Shown here piece by piece: positions 1-5,845 of a stretch of 8,428 nucleotides of DNA. Position 1 is the stretch's first letter. The number at the start of each line of letters is the position of its first letter. The notes under the pieces were generated by a model. The model had not been told where the DNA came from. It made no database searches and worked only from the letters and a program-made list of their open reading frames with translations. A program made the translations under genes and the position numbers. The DNA lies in the NCBI GenBank assembly GCA_947489175.1, contig CANLED010000075.1, positions 1-8,428 on the forward strand. Direction: 5' to 3'. This DNA is from Chitinophagaceae bacterium (GTDB lineage: Bacteria; Bacteroidota; Bacteroidia; Chitinophagales; Chitinophagaceae).

Positions 1-1469
1 AATGAATATGGAATACTGTCGCCCAAAAACTCATACTCAGGAGAACTCAGGGAACCCCGAATCAACTGTAGATGGGAATTAAACCTGTCAATTGGAAATA
101 TTAAACCATAAAATTGATTGGCTTGACCGTCAATAATAAGACTATTGGCAAAACAAAATTCTTTTTCGGGTTGTTTAAAATCATAAATGTGCTTGAACGT
201 ACGACCAGCAACACTATAAGCCATTAGTTCAAAATTATACTTAGGATTTACTGCTTGATCTCCCGTTTTACTTCCATAACCTCCAATGATATAAGCAGTA
301 TCAGTAGCTGCATTGGTTCCCAAAGCAGAAAGATAACGGGGCATGAAAAAATCACCTTTGGTTTTAAGAACTTCCCATGTATGATCCTGAAAACTATATC
401 GTTGAACAAGATTTTTGTAATGAAGCATGCCATAACCACCAATGATATAAAGAGCACTGTCAACATTTGAAATAAACTTATTAGCCTGCCAAAACTCTGT
501 AAGTTTAGGTTTTTCTGAGAAATTTAACTTCCAAGAATTTTCTAAGTCATCATAGGCTGATACGGTTTTTTCGTCTATAAATAAATTGTACAACTTATTA
601 ACTCTATCATCAAAAATTGACTGATTACCTGCAGGTAAAATTTGCCGGCTTTTTGAAAGTTTAGAGCTGGATAGCTCGTTTGTTTTAAAAGAAAATTTGT
701 GCAATGTATCAACCGAAATAATATACAATATTTCATTTTTTTTATCAAATGCAACGCTGGGGGTAGACGTGGTTTCAACTGTTTGAATCTGATTCCAATT
801 AAGATATCTAGGTGCAATCCAAAGAGGATTTTTTATCTCTGCAACTTTCTTTCCAACTATATCCATTGCCGTATTACCGCTTGTCTCCGACAAAGGAAAA
901 AAGTATTTTCTTTTGTTGTTTTGTACAATATCAATGTCTTTAAGATGCATCGGAGGAACATCAATTGTTTTATTTGGTTGCAGGTTGCTGGTCCCAAAAA
1001 AAACTTTGCAACAAGTTGTATTGGTAAAGTTTAGTTTGCTTTTGGTGACTAAACGATTGTCTAAGAATAAATTTACCTCCTTAAGAATTTTATCAAACCT
1101 GATTTCACAATGATTCCATTTGCCAAACAAACTAGTCGAATCAATTTTAAAAGAATGAGAAAAAGATTCTCCAACAACAAAATTAAAATTTCCAAATTTA
1201 TCAACAGATACTATATCTATGTTCTGGTTATCTGTAGTTATTACCCTTATCACGTATCCAAAATATCCATTAAGCCCAGGCACAAATTTAAGATCAAAAG
1301 ATATTTGGGTATCCTCGTTTAAACACAGTGGTTCTCCCGGAGTTAAATTGAGAGATGTGCGTTTTTCAGGTATTGATTCATGACTGAAAAATTGCAAACC
1401 ATAAGATTGGCTGTATAATTGACCAGAAAATAAAAGCAAGCCTGTTATTAAATAAAGAAAATTCTTCAT
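1..1469 (-). CDS. Secreted LamG-like plus kelch-repeat protein, 3' end outside the window
   Basis: The frame is open without a stop from an ATG at 1469 down to base 1, giving 489 residues. Residues 1-20 form a signal peptide (MKNFLYLITGLLLF, likely cut after YS), so the product is exported. Residues about 45-215 look like a LamG/concanavalin-A-like jelly roll: alternating beta strands, a conserved-looking FGYVIRVI stretch near 70, and WNHCEIRFD near 119. From about 235 a beta propeller follows, with two clear kelch blades: LYIIGGYG at 340 and AYIIGGYGS at 392, each followed by a Tyr/Trp-containing strand. By general knowledge kelch propellers bind proteins or glycans. No catalytic residues are evident, so no enzyme is assigned. 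I have a faint memory of similar Bacteroidota proteins continuing into a membrane segment and a regulatory domain, but that part is not visible here. It is transcribed divergently from the nucleotidyltransferase gene. Domain reading is fairly firm; function is unknown. Confidence 0.85.
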   Translation of the reverse strand, partial: MKNFLYLITGLLLFSGQLYSQSYGLQFFSHESIPEKRTSLNLTPGEPLCLNEDTQISFDLKFVPGLNGYFGYVIRVITTDNQNIDIVSVDKFGNFNFVVGESFSHSFKIDSTSLFGKWNHCEIRFDKILKEVNLFLDNRLVTKSKLNFTNTTCCKVFFGTSNLQPNKTIDVPPMHLKDIDIVQNNKRKYFFPLSETSGNTAMDIVGKKVAEIKNPLWIAPRYLNWNQIQTVETTSTPSVAFDKKNEILYIISVDTLHKFSFKTNELSSSKLSKSRQILPAGNQSIFDDRVNKLYNLFIDEKTVSAYDDLENSWKLNFSEKPKLTEFWQANKFISNVDSALYIIGGYGMLHYKNLVQRYSFQDHTWEVLKTKGDFFMPRYLSALGTNAATDTAYIIGGYGSKTGDQAVNPKYNFELMAYSVAGRTFKHIYDFKQPEKEFCFANSLIIDGQANQFYGLIFPIDRFNSHLQLIRGSLSSPEYEFLGDSIPYS

Positions 1470-1566
1470 ATACAATGAAACAGTTACATAGTAAAAATAC
1501 TCTAATCTTGGAAAAGAAAGACAATAATACAACTAATATGATTGTCAGGAATTGGAATTTAAAGGG

Positions 1567-1589
1567 GGGTTAAATAAATAATTAAACCC
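1567..1589. repeat. Imperfect inverted repeat in the divergent intergenic region
   Basis: GGGTTAA (1567-1573) faces TTAAACCC (1582-1589). Five outer base pairs match exactly and the inner part needs a bulge. It sits between the two divergent genes and next to the stronger hairpin at 1598-1615. It may be an operator or a leader structure, but the AT-rich setting makes chance likely. Confidence 0.25.
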
Positions 1590-1597
1590 TTTATTAA

Positions 1598-1615
1598 CCG
1601 AATATTCTTATTCGG
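1598..1615. promoter_or_regulatory. Perfect hairpin or operator-like dyad between divergent genes
   Basis: CCGAATA (1598-1604), loop TTCT, and TATTCGG (1609-1615) form a perfect 7-bp inverted repeat. It lies 62 bases upstream of the nucleotidyltransferase start and 129 bases upstream of the divergent LamG-kelch start. No T-run follows on either strand, so it is not a standard terminator. Position and symmetry suit a protein-binding site or a leader hairpin. No known motif is recognised. Confidence 0.35.
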
Positions 1616-1676
1616 ATGGTCCAATTATGTTTCCATACTAGGAATTTTGTAATTTGAAATATTGTAACTTTATTCA

Positions 1677-1943
1677 ATGAACATTACGTTTATCGACAAA
1701 AAGACCATAGTCAATCTTATCGAGCAGCACCAGCATGAAATATTGAATTATGGTGTTGAACGTATTGGATTATTTGGATCTTTTGTTCGAGATGAGCAAA
1801 CAGACTCATCCGATATTGACTTTCTTGTTCATTTTTCTAAAGGATCAAAAACCATTCATAACCTAGTTGGACTTGGCGATTTCTTGGAAGATTTAATGGG
1901 AAGGAAAGTGGAAGTGATTACAAAAGAATCCATGTTAGTTTAA
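1677..1943 (+). CDS. MNT-type nucleotidyltransferase (MntA-like antitoxin), C-terminally truncated
   Basis: This 88-residue protein has the minimal nucleotidyltransferase signature: GLFGSFVRDE around G34-S35, then SSDIDFLV with D46 and D48, and a third acidic position E79 in KVEVITKES. All metal-binding carboxylates are therefore present. In known HEPN-MNT modules the MNT protein acts as antitoxin by adding AMP to a tyrosine of the HEPN toxin. Family members are usually about 95-100 residues and continue after VITKES with a conserved tail resembling YIxPyILkEvEYv. Here that tail is missing: after S85 the frame reads only MLV and stops, exactly where a repeat block begins at about 1937. No HEPN gene follows on either strand before the peptidase gene. 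The start at 1677 fits the usual N-terminal length. It is probably a solitary, possibly decaying, relic of a HEPN-MNT pair; residual transferase activity cannot be excluded. Confidence 0.75.
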   Translation: MNITFIDKKTIVNLIEQHQHEILNYGVERIGLFGSFVRDEQTDSSDIDFLVHFSKGSKTIHNLVGLGDFLEDLMGRKVEVITKESMLV

Positions 1944-2128
1944 AGTTGATGGTTTAAAGTTTAACAAACAAGACACTACCATAAAACTTTAAACCTTAAA
2001 CTTTCAACTATTTAGGCTTGAAGGTTTAATGAAGAACAGAATAAACTTTAAACCCCAAACTTTCAACTATTTAGGCTTAAAGGTTTAATGAACAGCTAAA
2101 TAAACTTTAAACCCTAAACTTTCAACTA
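1937..2128. repeat. Inverted plus tandem repeat block (59-60 bp units)
   Basis: Two adjacent near-identical units, 1981-2040 (60 bp) and 2041-2099 (59 bp), are followed by a partial third copy at 2100-2128 (29 bp) that repeats only the unit start (ATAAACTTTAAACC, then AAACTTTCAACTA). Upstream, 1945-1962 is the inverse of 1984-2001 (16 of 18 positions, with a perfect core GGTTTAAAGTTT / AAACTTTAAACC). The first unit also folds on itself: TTAAACTTTCAA pairs with TTGAAGGTTTAA around loop CTATTTAGGC (12 bp, one G-T pair). The second unit keeps this fold less well. The block begins at the nucleotidyltransferase stop codon and ends 22 bp before the peptidase start. It encodes nothing recognisable. 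Its origin (MITE, REP-like or slipped-strand expansion) is open. Confidence 0.85.
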
Positions 2129-2150
2129 AAGAAATTCCCTATTTTTAATC

Positions 2151-3437
2151 ATGAAAAAATCATTCCTATTATTACTCATTGTTGCTTCATCAGCAACGTA
2201 TGGCCAAAAAGCCCTCAAAATCATCACTGTTGAAGAAACAGAACGCATCGAAAAAATGCTTTCTTCCGATGCAATGGAAGGCAGAAGAACATTTTCTCCT
2301 GGGATAGACAAAGCGGCTTCTTTCATTGCTTCAGAATTTGAAAAAACAGGATTGCAGAAATTTAACAACGCAAACTCTTATTTGCAATCCTTTGCCATGA
2401 TCAAAGCAAAGCCTACAAAACAAAGCATTGTTTTCGACGGCGCTGAAATTGATGCCAAAAAAATCTTAATCCTATCACCTAAAGCATCTGTAAATGCTAC
2501 AGAAAAATCTGGGTATCAAATAGTGAAAATTGCCAAGGGAATGAACTTTGCTACTGAAGTGCGTAAACTACTTTCTTCCCCAAAAAATACAATCGCCATT
2601 GCAGATTCATCACATACCGGCATGTTTGGTCGATTTACCCAAATGCGCAATCAAATGTTTTCAACACAACCCAATGTTGTGATGGTTCTTGGTTCAGACA
2701 TGCCCAAAACCTTTGCCATTCAGGCTTCCCAAGAAATCACCGAAATGCCGTTGGCTAACGTGGTGGGTGTATTGCCTGGAAAATCAAAGCCCAATGAAAT
2801 CGTGATTTTCTCAGGACATTATGATCACCTTGGTATCGACAGCAAGCGCATGGTGAACAACGATTCAATTTATAATGGAGCAAATGATGATGCTGCTGGA
2901 ACTACCGCGATGATCATGCTTTCCAAGTATTACAAGAAATTAAACGACAATGAAAGAACCATCATTTTTGCTGCTTTTACAGCTGAAGAAGTGGGTGGAT
3001 TTGGAGCGCAACATTTTTCCAGACAATTTGATCCTGCGTCTGTTGTTGCCATGTTCAACATTGAAATGATTGGCACTGAAAGCAAATGGGGTAAAAATAG
3101 TGCTTATATCACTGGATTTGAGAAAACTGATATGGGTGCCATCCTCCAAAAAAACCTAGACAATACAGGCTTTACTTTCCATCCTGATCCATATACTGAT
3201 CAAAATCTTTTTTATCGTTCAGACAATGCAACCCTTGCCAGGCTTGGTGTTCCGGCACATACCATTTCAACATCTAAAATGGACAGTGAAGCAAACTACC
3301 ACAAAGCAAGCGATGAAATTGGAACATTGGATTTGGAAAATATGACAGCCATCATTCGTTCAATTGCGCTGAGTGCAAAAGGAATTGTTTCAGGAAAAGA
3401 TACGCCTACAAGGGTTGATACTTCTGCGCTTAAATAA
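2151..3437 (+). CDS. Exported M28-family zinc metallopeptidase (aminopeptidase-like)
   Basis: This is a 428-residue protein with a signal peptide at 1-18 (MKKSFLLLLIVASSATYG, cut before QK), so it should act in the periplasm or outside the cell. The catalytic M28 domain covers about 195-410. Its two-zinc ligands are readable in order: H223 in SGHYDHLG, the bridging D246 in NGANDDAAGT, the general base E279 and ligand E280 in FTAEEVG, E305 in NIEMIG (Asp in many relatives), and H384 in NYHKASDE. Residues 25-190 are a less conserved N-terminal region where related proteins carry a PA-like insertion. M28 enzymes remove N-terminal residues from peptides; the substrate here is not predictable. The ATG at 2151 begins the signal peptide directly. 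The gene stands alone, follows the repeat block by 22 bp, and is closed by the terminator at 3474. Length and ligands are complete, so it is probably active. Confidence 0.95.
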   Translation: MKKSFLLLLIVASSATYGQKALKIITVEETERIEKMLSSDAMEGRRTFSPGIDKAASFIASEFEKTGLQKFNNANSYLQSFAMIKAKPTKQSIVFDGAEIDAKKILILSPKASVNATEKSGYQIVKIAKGMNFATEVRKLLSSPKNTIAIADSSHTGMFGRFTQMRNQMFSTQPNVVMVLGSDMPKTFAIQASQEITEMPLANVVGVLPGKSKPNEIVIFSGHYDHLGIDSKRMVNNDSIYNGANDDAAGTTAMIMLSKYYKKLNDNERTIIFAAFTAEEVGGFGAQHFSRQFDPASVVAMFNIEMIGTESKWGKNSAYITGFEKTDMGAILQKNLDNTGFTFHPDPYTDQNLFYRSDNATLARLGVPAHTISTSKMDSEANYHKASDEIGTLDLENMTAIIRSIALSAKGIVSGKDTPTRVDTSALK

Positions 3438-3473
3438 GCCCCAACGCTTTAAATTCTTTCAACAATACCTAAC

Positions 3474-3508
3474 AAAAAGACCGAAGCTGTTACGCTTCGG
3501 TCTTTTTT
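3474..3508. terminator. Intrinsic terminator, likely bidirectional
   Basis: AAAAAGACCGAAGC (3474-3487) pairs perfectly with GCTTCGGTCTTTTT (3494-3507) around the 6-base loop TGTTAC. The stem has a GC-rich top, a T-run on the plus strand and a matching A-run that serves the minus strand. It lies 37 bases after the peptidase stop codon and just beyond the stop of the minus-strand SusD relic, so it could end transcription from both sides. Confidence 0.9.
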
Positions 3509-3525
3509 ATGTTGATAATTATAAA

Positions 3526-3778
3526 TTAATATCCAGGATTCTGTTTCAAATAACCAGGTAAATTTGATGCACCGTCAATCGCAGTTTGCGGAATTGGAAA
3601 TACACGCTTGTTCTTATCTGCGTTGTTCTTTTCTGTCCAAGCTCCTTCTATGTAATAGGGTATATTAATATTAACAAACATTAAATTGTTTGCTGAAGTC
3701 TTGTGAAATAGCTTCATAAATTCATCTATTGAATAAGGTAAATTCAAATGACCTGCCTCATTGATAAATTCATAAATT
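3526..3778 (-). pseudogene. C-terminal remnant of a SusD/RagB-like lipoprotein gene
   Basis: On the minus strand the frame ending at 3526 reads KNKRVFPIPQTAID, then a short spacer and YLKQNPGY followed by the stop. FPIPQ..ID followed by a terminal QNPGY is the hallmark C-terminus of SusD/RagB-like glycan-binding outer-membrane lipoproteins. The convincing match covers only about 37 residues (3529-3639). The frame stays open upstream, but its sequence (3640-3778) is not recognisably SusD-like, and the 5' continuation is occupied by the SIMPL gene on the other strand. Intact SusD proteins are about 450-600 residues with an N-terminal lipobox and TPR helices, and none of that is present, nor is a SusC partner. 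I read this as the leftover 3' end of a lost SusC/SusD locus. The in-frame ATG at 3876 lies inside the SIMPL gene and is not a credible start. Confidence 0.7.
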
Positions 3779-3808
3779 ATGTTTACTTTAACCGATAAAT
3801 TACAAACT

Positions 3809-4510
3809 ATGAAAGCTACTTTTCTTTTGATCATTGTGATGTTTAGTTTTGGTTTCGTTGGATTCAGCCAAACCAAAAGCTTTTTAGACGTACCCTACAT
3901 AGAGGTCAACGGCTATGCTGATACCTTGGTAACACCAAATGAGATTTTCATCCGCATCACGTTATCTGAGGCCGATACAAAAGACAAGATTTCATTGGAA
4001 GAACTGGAAAAACGCATGGTCGCCGGGATGAAGGTGTTGGGTATCAACACTGAAAAGGAACTCACTACATCAAACATCCAAAGTAATTTTCGATACTATG
4101 CACTGAAACAGAAGGATGTGCTTAAAACAAAGGAATACAAGTTAAAGGTGGGAGATGCTGTGCTGGCAACAAGGGTCTTCATGAAACTGGAAGAACTTGG
4201 CATCGCCAATGCAGAGGTAGAGAAGGTGGGGCATTCAGACATCACCAAGATTAAAAACATTTGCAGAACCAGGGCCATCTTGGATGCAAGAGAAAAAGCG
4301 ATTTCATTAACAAAACCCATCAACCAACAAATTGGAGGTGCCTTGTTGATATCTGATTACAGCAATGATGCAGATGGACAAGTTCAAGTAGCTAAACAAG
4401 ATGGACTCAGAATGATGAGGGCAGGTGCTGAATCTGTAGCACTTCCACAAATAGATTTTGAAAAAATAAGAATTACGTTGACGGTAGCGGTTAAGTTTTT
4501 GATTAAATAG
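3809..4510 (+). CDS. Exported SIMPL-domain (DUF541) protein
   Basis: From the ATG at 3809 the product is 233 residues, starting directly with a signal peptide (MKATFLLIIVMFSFGFVGFS, cut before QTKS). An in-frame ATG at 3779 would add ten residues in front of the signal peptide and is less likely. The mature part is one SIMPL domain: IEVNGYADTLVTPNEIFIRI (31-50) is the first strand pair, typical of the family's V.G.a......P D....i start. ILDAREKAISLTKP (157-170) corresponds to the usual A..kA..la...G helix. It ends with a strand ITLTVAVKF (222-230). SIMPL proteins are periplasmic or outer-membrane-associated and form ring-like oligomers; a few are linked to envelope or oxidative stress, but the biochemical role is mostly unknown. 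No partner gene is adjacent. It uses TAG as its stop, with a second in-frame TAG nine codons later. Confidence 0.9.
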   Translation: MKATFLLIIVMFSFGFVGFSQTKSFLDVPYIEVNGYADTLVTPNEIFIRITLSEADTKDKISLEELEKRMVAGMKVLGINTEKELTTSNIQSNFRYYALKQKDVLKTKEYKLKVGDAVLATRVFMKLEELGIANAEVEKVGHSDITKIKNICRTRAILDAREKAISLTKPINQQIGGALLISDYSNDADGQVQVAKQDGLRMMRAGAESVALPQIDFEKIRITLTVAVKFLIK

Positions 4511-4894
4511 GTGATGTGCTGGATTCCCTGCAGATAGGATGGAATCAGTCATGGGCAATTGATTAGACATAAGGCGATTCTCTTTAGGATCACTTTTCTT
4601 ATTTTTCAGATATATTTTTAACTAGCCCCGAAATAGATACATTTATTTGATCAACAGCGCCTTTTCCTTCTCAGCAGAGGAACTACAGTTAAGATTCCTA
4701 AATTTTAAAAAGAGTAGGTATGCCGTAAATGAGGGTGTTCCCCTTTTTTGAGTAAATGCAAGTGATAAGTTGGTTCTTGGCTAAGATTTAATGGCAAACT
4801 ATACTGAATATTCATAAAATTTCACTAAAATTTTACTTATAACTAAAATATAATCCTCAAATAATCATAATTTTATATAACATTTTATTCAAAA
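4511..4894. other. Intergenic region between the SIMPL gene and the TA-chaperone operon
   Basis: No coding frame is convincing on either strand. There is a bulged hairpin just after the SIMPL stop (4519-4548, no T-run). A 4-bp stem AGGG/CCCT with six Ts lies at 4732-4749 and is too short to call a terminator. The last 100 bases are strongly AT-rich, contain the inverted repeat at 4815-4835, and should hold the operon promoter. No promoter motif stands out clearly. Confidence 0.5.
4815..4835. promoter_or_regulatory. Candidate operator of the TA-chaperone operon
   Basis: TAAAATTT (4815-4822) and AAATTTTA (4828-4835) form a perfect 8-bp inverted repeat with a 5-base spacer, 59 bases upstream of the first gene of the operon. 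HigA-type antitoxins bind dyad operators of about this size in their own promoters, so autoregulation is plausible. The region is very AT-rich, so a chance palindrome is possible. Confidence 0.35.
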
Positions 4895-5242
4895 GTGAAT
4901 TACGATATTATAGAATTAGATGAATTTTCTGGGAAAGGAGCAACCGTCTATTCTATACTGCTAGAGGGTGATGATGAAACACTATTTGATCACTTTGTTG
5001 ATGAAAATAAACAAAATCATTTTGAAGAGGTAAAGTCGATCGTAAACAGACTTGAAATAATTGGAAAGCAAACTGGGGCAAGAAAACATTTTTTCAAGCA
5101 AGCTGAGGGATTACCGGGAGATGGAGTTTGCGCACTTTACGACGATCCTGAAAGTAAGTTAAGACTCTACTGTATAAGATATGGATCTGTTGCAATTCTT
5201 TTGGGAGGAGGAGGACATAAGCCTCCGGATATCAGAGCCTAG
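4895..5242 (+). CDS. RelE/HigB-like toxin core, truncated by an in-frame TAG
   Basis: From a GTG start this frame gives 115 residues before TAG at 5240-5242. No ATG exists between the upstream in-frame stop (4868-4870) and this GTG. The layout fits the RelE/HigB/Gp49 fold: helices in 40-70 (EEVKSIVNRLEIIGKQTG then ARKHFFKQAEGLPGDGV), then strands CALYDD, KLRLYCIRYG and SVAILLGGGGHKP. In known toxins these strands carry the mRNA-interferase surface that cuts translated mRNA on the ribosome. The assignment rests on this pattern and on the HigA-like gene behind it; individual catalytic residues cannot be named with confidence. The same frame continues for 50 more codons after the TAG, so this is probably a 166-residue toxin split by a nonsense mutation. 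The truncated product retains what looks like the whole core fold and could be partly active, inactive, or rapidly degraded. Confidence 0.65.
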   Translation: MNYDIIELDEFSGKGATVYSILLEGDDETLFDHFVDENKQNHFEEVKSIVNRLEIIGKQTGARKHFFKQAEGLPGDGVCALYDDPESKLRLYCIRYGSVAILLGGGGHKPPDIRA

Positions 5243-5395
5243 CAAGAGAGCGAAAAATTAACAAAAGAAGCAAAATTAATTATACAGGTTTCTATAGATA
5301 TCATGCAAAGACTGAGAGATGGTGATGCTAAATGGTCAAATGATGGTTCAAGATTAATAGGAAATCTAACTTTTAAAAACGATGAAGATGAATAA
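5243..5395 (+). pseudogene. Orphaned 3' part of the toxin gene after the amber codon
   Basis: Directly after the TAG, in the same frame, 50 sense codons run to TAA at 5393-5395. They read QESEKLTKEAKLI, then a helix-like SIDIMQRLRDGDAKW, and end in LIGNLTFKNDEDE. The composition is coding-like, and the frame overlaps the antitoxin start by 14 bases, as in translationally coupled TA operons. The tail reads as the normal C-terminal extension of large HigB-like proteins, from memory of such relatives. A change of TGG (Trp) or TTG (Leu) to TAG is the simplest origin. In-frame ATG 5303 could only restart a 30-residue peptide. Confidence 0.6.
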
Positions 5396-5843
5396 CACAA
5401 CGAAGAGGCGTAAAAGCCAAATTATAAGTGAATTGCTTAATGAAATTACCCCAGTAGAAAAAATGCAAGCAAGCACCAAAATGACTTTAGCAGCTCGTAT
5501 TGACGACCTCATATTGACAAGAGGTTATGGGAAAAGTGAATTTGCTGAGAAAGTGAATAAGAATCCTTCAGAGATTACAAAATGGTTAAGTGGCACTCAA
5601 AACTTCACTATTGATACCTTGTCGGAAATTGCAGTTGCATTAGAGATTTCAATAGCCGAACTTTTTGTCCCAAAGGAAATACAAGTGGTAAATGAAGTCC
5701 ATTTCGTTTTAAATTTACAAAATGCACAACCAGGAGTGCCATATTATACACCTTTCAACGAAAGATTAGTTGAAAGATTTAATATCAACGCTAATGCAAA
5801 TAAAAAAATTCGGCCTGTTTCAGTTTCAGAAATCCCTGCATAA
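5382..5843 (+). CDS. HigA-like XRE antitoxin with a C-terminal extension
   Basis: This 153-residue protein has an XRE/Cro helix-turn-helix at about 37-95: LAARIDDLILTRGYGKSEFA, then NPSEITKWLSGTQNFTIDTL as the turn and recognition helix, then the supporting helix SEIAVALEISIAELF. The PSEITKWLSGT.NFT signature is typical of HigA antitoxins in Bacteroidota. As antitoxin it should bind the upstream toxin and repress the operon. Residues 1-36 form an N-terminal helical region; residues about 100-153 are an extension with a strand-rich stretch NEVHFVLNLQ and a tail ending VSVSEIPA. In toxin-antitoxin-chaperone systems such a tail (chaperone addiction region) is bound by a SecB-like protein, which fits the next gene. 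The gene overlaps the full toxin frame by 14 bases and ends 2 bases before the next start. ATG 5388 is an alternative start two codons later. Confidence 0.88.
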   Translation: MKMNNTTKRRKSQIISELLNEITPVEKMQASTKMTLAARIDDLILTRGYGKSEFAEKVNKNPSEITKWLSGTQNFTIDTLSEIAVALEISIAELFVPKEIQVVNEVHFVLNLQNAQPGVPYYTPFNERLVERFNINANANKKIRPVSVSEIPA

Positions 5844-5845
5844 CT

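Noticed and set aside
255..1322. Several plus-strand frames of 60-110 codons at 255-470, 699-1034, 913-1113 and 1110-1322
   Set aside because: They lie antisense to the continuous LamG-kelch frame on the minus strand, have low-quality composition and no recognisable motifs.
1646..1672. Bacteroidota-type promoter (TTTG at 1646-1649 and TAACTTTA at 1665-1672) before the nucleotidyltransferase
   Set aside because: The spacing is shorter than usual and the second box matches only partly; the AT-rich sequence gives such matches by chance.
1981..2128. CRISPR array
   Set aside because: The copies are directly adjacent and lack variable spacers; there are only two full units and no cas genes.
3779..3808. 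Earlier in-frame ATG at 3779 as the SIMPL start
   Set aside because: It would place ten polar residues ahead of a textbook signal peptide that begins at the ATG at 3809.
3526..3876. Minus-strand frame of 116 codons taken as an intact gene
   Set aside because: Its ATG lies inside the SIMPL gene and the upstream half has no SusD similarity; only the last 37 residues are a credible SusD relic.
4519..4548. Hairpin after the SIMPL stop as an intrinsic terminator
   Set aside because: The stem is bulged with a 13-base loop and no T-run follows.
4732..4749. AGGG/CCCT stem followed by six Ts as a terminator
   Set aside because: A 4-bp stem is too short and it sits far from the preceding gene's stop.
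5240..5242. General recoding of TAG as a sense codon
   Set aside because: The SIMPL gene ends in TAG at 4508-4510 and meets another in-frame TAG at 4535-4537, so TAG behaves as a normal stop in this genome.
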